Source of the DNA: Rhizocola hellebori
Lineage (GTDB): Bacteria; Actinomycetota; Actinomycetes; Mycobacteriales; Micromonosporaceae
Assembly: GCF_016862955.1 (NCBI RefSeq)
Contig: NZ_BONY01000010.1
Coordinates: 1 to 64,000, forward strand
Reading direction: 5' to 3'
DNA: 64,000 nt
The translations under genes were made by a program, and so were the position numbers. Under the pieces are notes generated by a model, which searched no databases, was not told the origin of the DNA, and was given only the letters and a program-made list of their open reading frames with translations. This document shows positions 23,881-31,908 of the stretch, piece by piece (the stretch's first letter is position 1; every line of letters begins with the position of its first letter).

Positions 23881-24423
23881 TCAGCGAGCGATGGTGAGCA
23901 CGAGCTGCGCGGAGGCGGCGCAGCGCAGCAGGCCGCCGCCGGTGCAGGCGGCCACGGCCTGCTCCAGCGGTACCCGTAGCTGCACCAGATCGGCCTCGGA
24001 CTCTTGCAGCCTCGGGCGGCCCTCGCCGGAAAGCCCGGTCGCGGAGAACAGGTGCACCTGGCTGGAGGTCAGGCCGGGCAGCGGCCACACGCTGCCGTGC
24101 GAGGTCAATGTGGACACGGTGAATCCGGTCTCCTCGAGCAGCTCCCGTCGTGCTGCTTGCTCGGGCGTCTCGCCGGGTTCGACCCCGCCGCCGGGTAGCT
24201 CCCACAGGGTTAGCCCTGGCAGATAAAGGGTCTGCTGAACGATCAACAGCTCACCGGCGTCGGTGAGCACTGCCACCCGTACCTTGTCAGGGGCGTGGAT
24301 CCAGTCGTAGATGGTGCGGCCGCCGCCAGGCTGGGTGACCTCATCGGAGCGCACCTCGAAACGCTGGCGCCGCATGAGGGTGCTGGTGCTGTGCTGTGTC
24401 CACGGTCCCCGTTGCTGCGTCAC
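23881..24423 (-). CDS. Nudix hydrolase (ADP-ribose pyrophosphatase-like)
   Basis: 180 aa from GTG 24423; the frame continues to 24501. The Nudix box is complete: [23 protein letters not shown] (GX5EX7REUXEEXGU). Before it stands [20 protein letters not shown] and [16 protein letters not shown], the substrate-side strands of ADP-ribose pyrophosphatase-like members, and after it [19 protein letters not shown]. Such enzymes hydrolyse nucleoside diphosphates linked to another moiety. It lies upstream of no obvious partner and next to the T7SS region; a metabolite-repair role is most likely. Confidence 0.85.
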   Translation of the reverse strand: MTQQRGPWTQHSTSTLMRRQRFEVRSDEVTQPGGGRTIYDWIHAPDKVRVAVLTDAGELLIVQQTLYLPGLTLWELPGGGVEPGETPEQAARRELLEETGFTVSTLTSHGSVWPLPGLTSSQVHLFSATGLSGEGRPRLQESEADLVQLRVPLEQAVAACTGGGLLRCAASAQLVLTIAR

Positions 24424-24503
24424 GGGCTGATCATGCCACCCGCACGCAACGGGTGCATGGCCGGTCGCGTGCGATGAACCAAGCTCGGTGTAAATGAGCA
24501 TGG

Positions 24504-24842
24504 CTAGTCGTCGAATTCGAACCCCTCGGCGTCGGCTAACTCGATGAGCTCACGCATCCGGTCGGCGTCATTGGCCACTGCGGCCATCAGCGTGGCCAGC
24601 TGTTCAAGGGCGAGGCGGTCCTGGCCGTACGCGCAGAACATGCTGGCCTCCGGGTCATAGGAGAAACGCCCTTCCAGGCCGGGGGCTTGCGTGCTGACGA
24701 GTAGCTGGGCGACACCTTCCCAGAAGTATCCTCCGGGTTCGTGACCCAGCTCCTCGACCAGACCGTCCACGGATGTGGTTCCGGCATCCAGCAAGAGCGA
24801 GTATTTGCCCGGGTTGGTCTCGATCAGCTTCAGCGGCTCCAT
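24504..24842 (-). CDS. Imm51-like immunity protein
   Basis: 112 aa from ATG 24842 ([19 protein letters not shown]). The frame extends to 24878. It keeps the Imm51 look: 'PLKL.E...GKYSL.L..G', [36 protein letters not shown], then a helix [20 protein letters not shown] and an acidic tail (DAEGFEFDD). Imm51 proteins neutralise toxins released by T6SS or T7SS systems. Its position 1.2 kb from the HEERH effector and 4 kb from the DUF4329 effector makes it a plausible cognate immunity gene, not a proven one. Confidence 0.7.
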   Translation of the reverse strand: MEPLKLIETNPGKYSLLLDAGTTSVDGLVEELGHEPGGYFWEGVAQLLVSTQAPGLEGRFSYDPEASMFCAYGQDRLALEQLATLMAAVANDADRMRELIELADAEGFEFDD

Positions 24843-24907
24843 CAGCGCAGCCTGGCACCTGCCACGCCAAAGGAGCAACCCGACCCAACGTCGACGCCGG
24901 GCAGGCG

Positions 24908-25660
24908 TCAGGCGCCGCCGGTCACCCTGATCACCTGTCCGGTGATTCCGGTGTTAGCGGCCGAGCCGAGGTAGACGATGGTATTGGCGACTTCTGACGC
25001 GTCCAGGAGGCGGCCGATCGGAGTGAGCGCCCGATAGTGCTCGCCGACGGCGTCGGTGATCTGGCTGTTGCGATCGGTTCGGGTCAGGCCTGGCATCACC
25101 ACATTGGACAGGATGTCGCCGGTCCCGCCGAGGCCTATCGCGGCCGATTTGCTGAAGCCGTGTAGGGCCGCCTTGGCCGCCCCGTAATACTCGCCGCCCG
25201 GCATGCCGTCCTCGGCGACACTGGACGAGACGTGCACCACGCGGCCCCAGCGGCGTTGGCGCAGGATTGGTGCCACGGCCCGGGTCAGCCGCAAGGTGCC
25301 CTCGATGTTGTCGCGCAGCACCGGCAGCCAGTAGTCCTCGGGCGCTGCCTCGAATGGCCCCTGCGGCAGGCCGCTGGCACCCCAGTTGACGGCGTTGTTG
25401 ACCAGCACGTCGATCCGGCCGGTCCAGTCGAGCACCCGCTGGGCCAAGGCCCCGGCAGCGGCGGGGTCGCTCATGTCGTACTCGGTGACCAGGGTACGGC
25501 CGCCGATCTCCTTGGCCACCTGCTCGGCGTCGGAGGGGGAGGTGCGGTAGGTGATGACCACGTCGGCGCCTTCCGCCGCGAAGCCGTGGGCGATGTGCCG
25601 GCCGATGCCACCTGAGGCGCCGGTGACGATGACAGTGCGGTTGGTGAGTCCCAGATCCAT
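24908..25660 (-). CDS. SDR-family oxidoreductase
   Basis: 250 aa from ATG 25660 (MDLGLTNRTVIVTGASGGIG). NAD(P)-binding TGASGGIG at ~14-21, NNAVNWG at ~89-95, catalytic Ser and YYGAAKAAL (YxxxK), and the closing VVMPGLTRTDRN and GITGQVIRVTGGA. A classical short-chain dehydrogenase/reductase of normal length; the substrate is unknown. The open frame extends upstream to 25939, but that part overlaps the divergent regulator gene and is not protein-like. Divergent from an XRE regulator at 25763, the usual arrangement where the regulator controls the reductase. Confidence 0.9.
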   Translation of the reverse strand: MDLGLTNRTVIVTGASGGIGRHIAHGFAAEGADVVITYRTSPSDAEQVAKEIGGRTLVTEYDMSDPAAAGALAQRVLDWTGRIDVLVNNAVNWGASGLPQGPFEAAPEDYWLPVLRDNIEGTLRLTRAVAPILRQRRWGRVVHVSSSVAEDGMPGGEYYGAAKAALHGFSKSAAIGLGGTGDILSNVVMPGLTRTDRNSQITDAVGEHYRALTPIGRLLDASEVANTIVYLGSAANTGITGQVIRVTGGA

Positions 25661-25762
25661 GCCACCACCGTGCCGGGTGGCGCACTGGGCATCCAGGCCG
25701 TGCTGAGACTGTCCCTGCCAGGGCCACGATGGAGTAAGGCCATGGTGTGTAGCCTCGCCCAT

Positions 25763-26632
25763 ATGACCGACCTGGGAGCGTTCCTGCGCGGCCGCCGGGA
25801 GGCGGTTACTCCCGCGCAGGTCGGGTTGCCTACCAGCGCCCGCCGCCGCACGCCGGGCCTGCGCCGGGCCGAGCTGGCCATCCTCGCTGGGGTGAGTGTG
25901 GAATACCTGACCAGGCTGGAGCAGGGTCGCGATCGGCATCCGTCGATGCAGGTGCTGGCGGCGCTGGCCGACGCGCTGGGGTTGTCAGCGCAGGAACGGT
26001 TGCACCTGCGCGGCCTGGCCAAGGTGGCTGGGGGCGGTGGCGGGCTGATATGTGCCGGGCTGGAGCCGCCGGCGCGGGAAGTCCGGCCCACCGTGCAGGC
26101 ACTGCTGCTACGGCTCGAGCCGGCCCCCGCGTATGTGGCCAACCGGCTCACCGATGTCCTTGCCTACACCTCGGGGTTCGAGCGTCTGGCCGGTCCGGTC
26201 GGGCTGCTGGACGCCGACCCGCCCAACCTGGCCCGCTACACCTTCGCCGACACGCGGGCGCGAAACGCTTACCCGCAATGGGATCTGGTGGCCGACGAAC
26301 GGGCGGCGACGCTGGCGACGGCGATCGGCCCCGACGACCCACACCGCACGGAACTGGTTGATGAGCTAACGGTCGTTGCGGGCGCGTCGTTCGCCGCCCG
26401 GCTGGCCGCAGCCACCGTCCCCAACCGCACCGGGACCGAGCGGTTCACGCACCCGCAGGTGGGCGAGTTGCGGCTCGCTTACGAGACGTTGGACCTGCCC
26501 GACGCCGACGGCCAAAGCCTCGTGGTGTACCTGCCGGCCGACGACGCCACCTCGACCGCGCTCGACCAGCTAAACGGTCGCCGACCCGGCGCACTGCGCC
26601 CAGTCCCGCACGCAAGTCGACGGTCGGCCTAG
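25763..26632 (+). CDS. XRE-family regulator with MmyB-like ligand domain
   Basis: 289 aa from ATG 25763 (MTDLGAFLRGRREAVTPAQVGL). An N-terminal helix-turn-helix lies at ~10-75 (RRTPGLRRAELAILAGVSVE YLTRLEQGRDRHPS). The C-terminal 170 residues match the MmyB-type ligand-binding domain (YVANRLTDVLAYTSGFERLA, NLARYTFADTRARNAYPQWD, FTHPQVGELRLAYETLDLPD). Members usually repress an adjacent reductase or efflux gene in response to a fatty acid or aromatic ligand. The SDR gene starts 102 bp away on the other strand, so it is the expected target. Confidence 0.9.
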   Translation: MTDLGAFLRGRREAVTPAQVGLPTSARRRTPGLRRAELAILAGVSVEYLTRLEQGRDRHPSMQVLAALADALGLSAQERLHLRGLAKVAGGGGGLICAGLEPPAREVRPTVQALLLRLEPAPAYVANRLTDVLAYTSGFERLAGPVGLLDADPPNLARYTFADTRARNAYPQWDLVADERAATLATAIGPDDPHRTELVDELTVVAGASFAARLAAATVPNRTGTERFTHPQVGELRLAYETLDLPDADGQSLVVYLPADDATSTALDQLNGRRPGALRPVPHASRRSA

Positions 26633-26780
26633 ACACCACGGCATCGCAGCTTTGCCAATCGTTAGACGACAACCGTGTACGGGCAATGCTTTCGGGCATT
26701 GTCGTCGTCGCGAGCGTCGATGGACGGCACGAAAAGAGACATGCCTTGCACGCGGATCTGTCCGGTGAAGGCGGCTGTTA

Positions 26781-27551
26781 GTGTCCGTTGTCATGTGGGC
26801 TGAGGAGATCGTCGCCGGTCGGGCTGCGTGGCGTCATGTCGCCTCCGGGGTGGTCTTCCGGGAGGTGCCTGGCGGAACCTTCCAGATGGGTCTGTCCGAG
26901 GCGGAGCTAGCGGCGGTTAGGGCGATCGAGCGCGCCGGCGGAGCCGAGGACAGTATTGAGCCGTTCTTCGCCAGCGCTGGGAATGCCCAGCCGGTACGTG
27001 AGGTGCGGATGGAACCGTTCCTGATCGCCCGGCACCCGTTGACCGTGGCGCAGGTCCGGCACTGGTTGCCCGAGTATGAGGACGACTACGCAGACACTGA
27101 CTCAGGCACGGCCCGCATCGAGGACGACCTGGACGACCTGCTGGAGGCGTTGCCGTTCCAGCTGCCCAGCGAGGCGCAGTGGGAGTACGCAGCCCGAGCC
27201 GGCACCACCACCTTGACCTTCCGCGGCGACGGGAAACCCGGCGAGGACCAGTTGCTCGACGACTTCGGTGATGAGCAGCGGACTGCCGCCGCCGAGAATG
27301 CGTTCGGGCTGGCGGCAATGGGATCGGCTAACGAAATCTGCGCCGACGTGTGGATTCCCGGTTTCGCCGGCGCCTGGGCGGATGCCCGCCCAAGAACCGG
27401 TGACGGCCCCAGGACGGTACGCGGCGGTGCCGCCGACCTCTATCCGTGGCAGGGCTGCGACGAGTGGCTGCTACTGCTCGCTGCCACCAGATATGAGCAC
27501 TATCAGTTCACCGCGGTCCGCCCGGTCGCAACAGTGCCACCCTGCACCTAG
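26781..27551 (+). CDS. FGE/SUMF1-fold protein
   Basis: 256 aa from GTG 26781 (an ATG lies four codons in). The FGE-sulfatase layout is recognisable: FREVPGGTFQMG at ~26-37, VREVRMEPFLIARHPLTVAQ, FQLPSEAQWEYAARAGTTTL, a glycine-rich AENAFGLAAMGSANEICADV and VRGGAADLYPWQG near the end. The closing Cys-Arg pair that binds copper in true formylglycine-generating enzymes is missing: the region reads GCDEWLLLLAATRYEHYQFT and does not hold the family's GFR end. It is therefore probably a non-catalytic or altered family member (C-type-lectin-like FGE domain). It stands alone on the plus strand. Confidence 0.75.
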   Translation: MSVVMWAEEIVAGRAAWRHVASGVVFREVPGGTFQMGLSEAELAAVRAIERAGGAEDSIEPFFASAGNAQPVREVRMEPFLIARHPLTVAQVRHWLPEYEDDYADTDSGTARIEDDLDDLLEALPFQLPSEAQWEYAARAGTTTLTFRGDGKPGEDQLLDDFGDEQRTAAAENAFGLAAMGSANEICADVWIPGFAGAWADARPRTGDGPRTVRGGAADLYPWQGCDEWLLLLAATRYEHYQFTAVRPVATVPPCT

Positions 27552-27705
27552 CCCGCCAACCACTCACCTCAGCCGGCAGATCACACTCTCGCCCGCCGTG
27601 CCGACGACCTCCCAGCCCGCAGTCACAGCCGGCCAGGTCATGGCCTCCGACGTCGTGGTGCGGGCACCTGCGCTCGGTTGTCCCAGGCTTCTGCCCTTTG
27701 GGCGC

Positions 27706-28770
27706 CTATTCCGGTCGCGACAATGCGCGCAGGCGCTGTTCACGGCGTTTGCTCAGCCGCCTCATCACCAGCAGCACCAGGATGCCCGCTGCGGCTGTAC
27801 CCGCGCCGATCCAGGCGATCGTGGAGGTGTCCGTGCCAGTTTGCGGCAATTCCGCGGCAGCGAAGGTGATCTGAGCACCGTCGTTGCCCCGGTTGATGTC
27901 GAGGTCAGGCGTATGGCCAAAGACGTCGTTGAAGCCACGGATGACTGTCCCGGGACCGGTGGGCCGCGCGGTGATGCGCACCTGGAAGGTGATCAGCAGG
28001 CTTTCGCCCGGTGCCAGCGGGCGCAGCGTGCAAATAAACCCTGTCGGGTCGATCACGCCGGTCAGCAGAGAGCATGGGGGTTCAGTTTGAGCCATCTGGG
28101 TACCGGCCGGCAGGCGGACATGGAGGGTGTGCTTGGCCTGGCCCGACCCGAGCGAGGGGGCCGACGTGTCTGGGCCGAGGTTTTTCACCCCCACGGTCAC
28201 GGGCACCGTGGACCCGACCTTGCCTTCCACATGGGTTCCCAGGGCCATGATGTCGTAGCCGGGGACCACGCTGATGGCGAACGAGGCCTGGTCGTTGGTG
28301 GGGTCGGTGTCCAGGTCGGTGCCCGGGCCGAACGCTCTGGTCGAGACCGTGCCAACGCCGCTGACCGGACCGGTGATCTTCATGTTGAAACTGACTTGCA
28401 CGACATGGGTCGGCTGGATGGTGCCCAGAAGGCAGTTGAAACGGTGGGGATCGGCCGGCAGCACGATCGCCGGTGTGCAGTGCTGCGAGATCGAACCGGT
28501 CACCAGCTCTGTACCTGCGGGAAGCTCAACTGCGATGAGGCGTGAAGGATTGAGCTGCACATCCGGTGGCGCGGTCGACTCAGGGCCGCTGTTTTGGACC
28601 TGGGCGGTCATGTGGTGAATCGATCCCACCACAGTGGTGAGGGTCGCCGGCGACACAGATGCGCCAAGGTTGTAACGCGGCGGAGGCGGGGGATCGGCTT
28701 GTGCAGCAACGGGTGTGTAGCCAAACGTGAACGCCGCGGCGGCGGCCATGGCACCCCATCGAGATCGCAT
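27706..28770 (-). CDS. LPQTG-anchored surface protein with DUF11/CARDB-like repeats
   Basis: 354 aa from ATG 28770 (MRSRWGAMAAAAAFTFGYTP). Sec signal residues 1-24. Two beta-sandwich repeats follow, each with the DUF11-type 'N.G...' pattern: MTAQVQNSGPESTAPPDVQL ... FNCLLGTIQPTHVVQVSFNM, and VTVGVKNLGPDTSAPSLGSG ... FICTLRPLAPGESLLITFQV. Near the C-terminus LPQTG (about residue 308) is followed by a membrane helix IAWIGAGTAAAGILVLLVM and a RRLSKRREQR tail, the sortase cell-wall sorting signal. No sortase gene is in the window, so the enzyme is elsewhere. Likely a cell-surface adhesin-like scaffold. Confidence 0.85.
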   Translation of the reverse strand: MRSRWGAMAAAAAFTFGYTPVAAQADPPPPPRYNLGASVSPATLTTVVGSIHHMTAQVQNSGPESTAPPDVQLNPSRLIAVELPAGTELVTGSISQHCTPAIVLPADPHRFNCLLGTIQPTHVVQVSFNMKITGPVSGVGTVSTRAFGPGTDLDTDPTNDQASFAISVVPGYDIMALGTHVEGKVGSTVPVTVGVKNLGPDTSAPSLGSGQAKHTLHVRLPAGTQMAQTEPPCSLLTGVIDPTGFICTLRPLAPGESLLITFQVRITARPTGPGTVIRGFNDVFGHTPDLDINRGNDGAQITFAAAELPQTGTDTSTIAWIGAGTAAAGILVLLVMRRLSKRREQRLRALSRPE

Positions 28771-29104
28771 AGCGGCGCTCCTCTCAGCCAGCACACGCTA
28801 TACCAAGTCGAGCCACCACGCTCGCGCAAGCCTTGACCGCCGACGTCCGATCCGGACTCTGCCCAGGATTTGTAGTGGCCTGAAATCCGTTGGGCTTGTC
28901 CCGGTTTCTCGTGACGACGGTGTCAAAAACCAGTGGACCGGCGGCGCTGCGTGGCTTTACCGTGCTGCCGAGCCAAGTTGCCGAGCCAAGGACGTTCCGT
29001 TGTACACATTGTGAGACCTCCCGAGCGCTGATTCGTCGCGTGTCGCACATGTGCGGCGCGCTCTCTTCCTGCTGCGGACATCTCACTGAAACCGGTGTAC
29101 TTCT
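28771..29104. other. Intergenic region with 12-bp tandem repeat
   Basis: No gene seen in about 330 bases between the divergent LPQTG gene and the DUF1062 remnant. A 12-bp word TGCCGAGCCAAG occurs twice, at 28966-28977 and 28979-28990, separated by one base. Confidence 0.5.
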
Positions 29105-29733
29105 ATGCTCAAGAACAGGGCCGTCGTGCCCACCTGCCTGCCGCTCGTCATCCGCTGTTGCCGCGGTTGCGTGTCCGAGCGGTTCCGGGCGACCATCAAA
29201 TTTCGCGTCAACGCAGATCACAAGCTCCTCGACGCCTGGCTCCTCATGCTTTGCAGCGCCTGCGGGGATCCTGCGAAGCTCACTGTCCTGGAGAGGATGA
29301 ACATGCGGCTCCGCACGACCCGAGGTGCTGGACCGGCTGCACGACAGCGAGGCGGGTTTGACAGCCGGACTGCTCGAGGTTTCGGTCGCGCAATGCCGCA
29401 CACGCATGGCCCTCGACTGGGACAACGCCTGGCGCCTCGACGCGGGCGAACCGGATCGCTTTGACCATGAGGTGATCGACGTCTCGGTCCGCTTTTGCAT
29501 CGCGTATCCCGGCCCGGCCGGGGCGGCTGATCGCCGAAGATTGGCGGCCTTGGCGGGCCGAGGCCAACACTGATCCACGGCGGGCGCATGCCCGCGATCG
29601 ACTGGCCGACCAGCGATCCGACATCGGATCGTTCGCGCGACCGCATCTGCGCTTCATCGGTCGTGCGCCACCACGAATTTTCTCGCGATCAGCGGTGATG
29701 GCTGCGATTGACTTGCTCGGCGGGTGGCGATAG
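29105..29733 (+). pseudogene. Frameshifted DUF1062-family gene
   Basis: Three reading frames in series encode parts of one DUF1062-like protein. Frame 1, from ATG 29105, gives PTCLPLVIRCCRGCVSERFR, ATIKFRVNADHKLLDAWLLM and CSACGDPAKLTVLERMN. A second frame from about 29320 gives MLDRLHDSEAGLTAGLLEVS and ALDWDNAWRLDAGEPDRFDH EVIDVSVRF. After about 29500 a third frame gives RIPARPGRLIAEDWRPWRAE, ending at the TAG at 29731. The total of about 209 codons matches the usual family length of ~200 aa. At least two frameshifts are therefore needed. The Cys pairs (CCRGC, CSAC) are the zinc-ribbon-like element of the family, whose function is unknown. Confidence 0.7.
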
Positions 29734-29745
29734 CTTCCGTGGGTC

Positions 29746-30678
29746 ATGCGAGCCATTTGGCACCGTTGGTCTGTGCGGAAGCTGGCGATGGTCGCCGCTG
29801 CGGCCATCGTCGTGAGTGGATGCGTGCGGGCCGATGCCGACCGCAGCCACGGCCCGGCGTCCACCTCCTCGACCGAGGCCTCGCCGTCGGCGGATCCGTC
29901 GGGCGTGCCTGTGTCGACGGCGAGCCCGTCCCCGGCTGGTGTTGCGGTCAGTCCGGCGGTGAGCCCGGCGCGCACCAGTACAGCGGCCCCCAGCCGCTTC
30001 GCGACCTTGCAGCCGGGCGCGCGGCTTCCGGCGGGCGATCAGTGCGCGGGCTGGGTGCGCGCTCGGCCGAAGAAGGAGAACAAGGGCGTCAACCGCGCCG
30101 CCAACTCCGTTACCGGCCAGCATGTCGATGCGTCGACGTTTGGGGGCGGTGCCGGCCTGGCCAAGCGTGTCGATGGGCAGTTCACCGGGACCACCGAGGA
30201 GATTCTGCGCTGGGCGGCCTGCAAATGGGGCATCGACGAGGACCTTGTCAAGGCGCAGGCGGCGATCGAGAGCTGGTGGCGTCAGGACACGCTGGGCGAC
30301 TTCGGCACCGATGCCGGCGCCTGCCCGGAAGGCCACGGCCTGGGCGCCGACGGGCAGGCCGGTAAGTGCCCGCAGAGCTACGGCATCCTGCAAAACCGTT
30401 ACCCCTACATGAAAACCGCGTTCCCCGGCGCGATGAGGTCGACCGCAATGAGCGCCGATCTGGCCTACGGCATCTGGCGCATCTGCATGGAGGGCCACGA
30501 AACCTGGCTCAACACCGTGGAACGCGGCCAGCAATATGCCGCCGGCGACGCCTGGGGCTGTGTGGGCCGCTGGTTTTCCGGACGCTGGCACACCGAGGCC
30601 AGCGAGCAGTATGTCGGGCGGGTCAAGGACTATCTCAACCAGCGCATCTGGGAAACACCCAACTTCCAGCAGCCCTGA
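29746..30678 (+). CDS. Secreted lysozyme-like lipoprotein
   Basis: 310 aa. The signal RKLAMVAAAAIVVSGC places a lipid-anchored Cys at residue 26. A long Ser/Thr/Pro/Ala linker (residues ~30-85) sets the domain away from the membrane. The folded part resembles lysozyme-superfamily transglycosylases: ACKWGIDEDLVKAQAAIESW W with a candidate catalytic Glu, GDFGTDAGACPEGHGLGADG, and CPQSYGILQNRYPYMKTAFP, the 'ES.GI.Q.R' stretch. The end is helical (YVGRVKDYLNQRIWETPN). The role in cell-wall cutting is inferred from this layout; substrate unproved. It starts 13 bp after the DUF1062 remnant. Confidence 0.7.
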   Translation: MRAIWHRWSVRKLAMVAAAAIVVSGCVRADADRSHGPASTSSTEASPSADPSGVPVSTASPSPAGVAVSPAVSPARTSTAAPSRFATLQPGARLPAGDQCAGWVRARPKKENKGVNRAANSVTGQHVDASTFGGGAGLAKRVDGQFTGTTEEILRWAACKWGIDEDLVKAQAAIESWWRQDTLGDFGTDAGACPEGHGLGADGQAGKCPQSYGILQNRYPYMKTAFPGAMRSTAMSADLAYGIWRICMEGHETWLNTVERGQQYAAGDAWGCVGRWFSGRWHTEASEQYVGRVKDYLNQRIWETPNFQQP

Positions 30679-30717
30679 GCAACCGTCCAATCGGGATACA
30701 GCTACCGAAAGCCGCGC

Positions 30718-30746
30718 GGCACCGAGCCGAGCCGCAGCCCGGTGCC
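30718..30746. terminator. Weak bidirectional hairpin between convergent genes
   Basis: GGCACCG (30718-30724) and CGGTGCC (30740-30746) pair with a 15-base loop, in the 82-bp gap between stops at 30678 and 30761. A moderate terminator candidate only. Confidence 0.4.
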
Positions 30747-30760
30747 AGCGGCTCGCCGTG

Positions 30761-31690
30761 TCAGGTGGTGAGGTTTGCCGCCTGGAGGCCGGTCGTCACG
30801 AGCAGGGCGAAGGTGGTGGCCGTGAAGACGCTGACATGCACGGCGAGGCGGTGCTGGCGCGGGGCGTAGGCCAGGGCGGCGCCGAGCAGCCCGCCGGTGA
30901 GCAGGCCGCCGAGGTGGCCCTGCCAGGAGGTGAAGCCGGCGGAGATCACCATCCAGATCACCAGCATGGTGATCAGGCGATGGCGGTCGATGGGTTGCTG
31001 GCTCATCCGCGAGGCGATGACGAAGTAGCACGATGCCAAGCCGAAGATGGCGCCCGAGGCGCCCACAGCGGACTGCGCCGGATCGACCAGGAAGCCGAGC
31101 ACCGAGCCGCCCAGCGCGCACACCAGGTACACCGCGAGGAAGCGCCACCAGCCCAGCTGTTCCTCCAGGATCCTGCCCAGCAGCCACAGCCAGTACATGT
31201 TCAGCAGGATGTGGGCGATGCTGAACACGCCGCTGCTGGGGGACAGGTGCAGGAACGCCGAGGTGAGCAGGCGCTCCCACTGTCCATATGCGACACCTTC
31301 TTGGGTGAAGCCGAGCCGGTTCACCCCATCGTCGAGGAAATGGCCGCCATCCGGGCCGACCAGGCCGATGCCGAGGTTGCTGAACCGGCCGACCACTCCC
31401 GGATCGGCGAGCTCCACCAGGTACACGATGATGGTTATGGCAATGAGGGTGTAGGTGACATAGGGGCGGCTGGACAGCTGGCCGCCGAACACGGTTGTCG
31501 CGGCGCGAACGGTTTTGCTCTCGCTGCGGATGCACTCGGGGCACCGGAATCCGACAGGCGCCTCCCGCATGCAGTCCGGGCAGATGAAGCGGTCGCAGCG
31601 GGTGCATCGCACGCTGGTGGCACGGCGGGAGTGCTTGAAGCACGTCGTCGTCGGCCCGGCATCCTGCTGGCCGTTGTTGGTCGTCTCCAT
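30761..31690 (-). CDS. Rhomboid intramembrane protease with N-terminal zinc finger
   Basis: 309 aa. Residues 17-53 hold a B-box-like zinc finger, CFKHSRRATSVRCTRCDRFI CPDCMREAPVGFRCPEC, common in actinobacterial rhomboids. Six or seven membrane helices follow from residue ~79. The catalytic dyad is present: Ser212 in GASGAIFG and His259 in SWQGHLGGLLTGG. The protein cuts membrane-embedded substrates; its target is unknown. The zinc finger probably recruits substrate or a partner. ATG 31690 with GGGGAGA upstream. Confidence 0.9.
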   Translation of the reverse strand: METTNNGQQDAGPTTTCFKHSRRATSVRCTRCDRFICPDCMREAPVGFRCPECIRSESKTVRAATTVFGGQLSSRPYVTYTLIAITIIVYLVELADPGVVGRFSNLGIGLVGPDGGHFLDDGVNRLGFTQEGVAYGQWERLLTSAFLHLSPSSGVFSIAHILLNMYWLWLLGRILEEQLGWWRFLAVYLVCALGGSVLGFLVDPAQSAVGASGAIFGLASCYFVIASRMSQQPIDRHRLITMLVIWMVISAGFTSWQGHLGGLLTGGLLGAALAYAPRQHRLAVHVSVFTATTFALLVTTGLQAANLTT

Positions 31691-31908
31691 GAGAGGGTCT
31701 CCCCGAGTTCGGTGGCGCCGATCAGGTTAGACCACCACCGGCCCGGCCGTGGGGCACCCCGGTGCGCCGTGACCGCGGGCCAGCGAAGCCGCGATATTGG
31801 CCGAACGGGTTGATGGAAAGCGCTTTCCTGCCGATGGTACGCGGCGCTGTCCGTGTGTCGATACTGCTCTATGGCTCTGGCGGGTTGGCGGTCTCCTGGT
31901 GATCAGAA

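Noticed and set aside
27268-28545. 425-aa open frame on the plus strand across the LPQTG gene
   Set aside because: It is antisense to a clear protein with signal peptide, repeats and LPQTG; its own translation is Arg/Gly/Ala-rich without domains.
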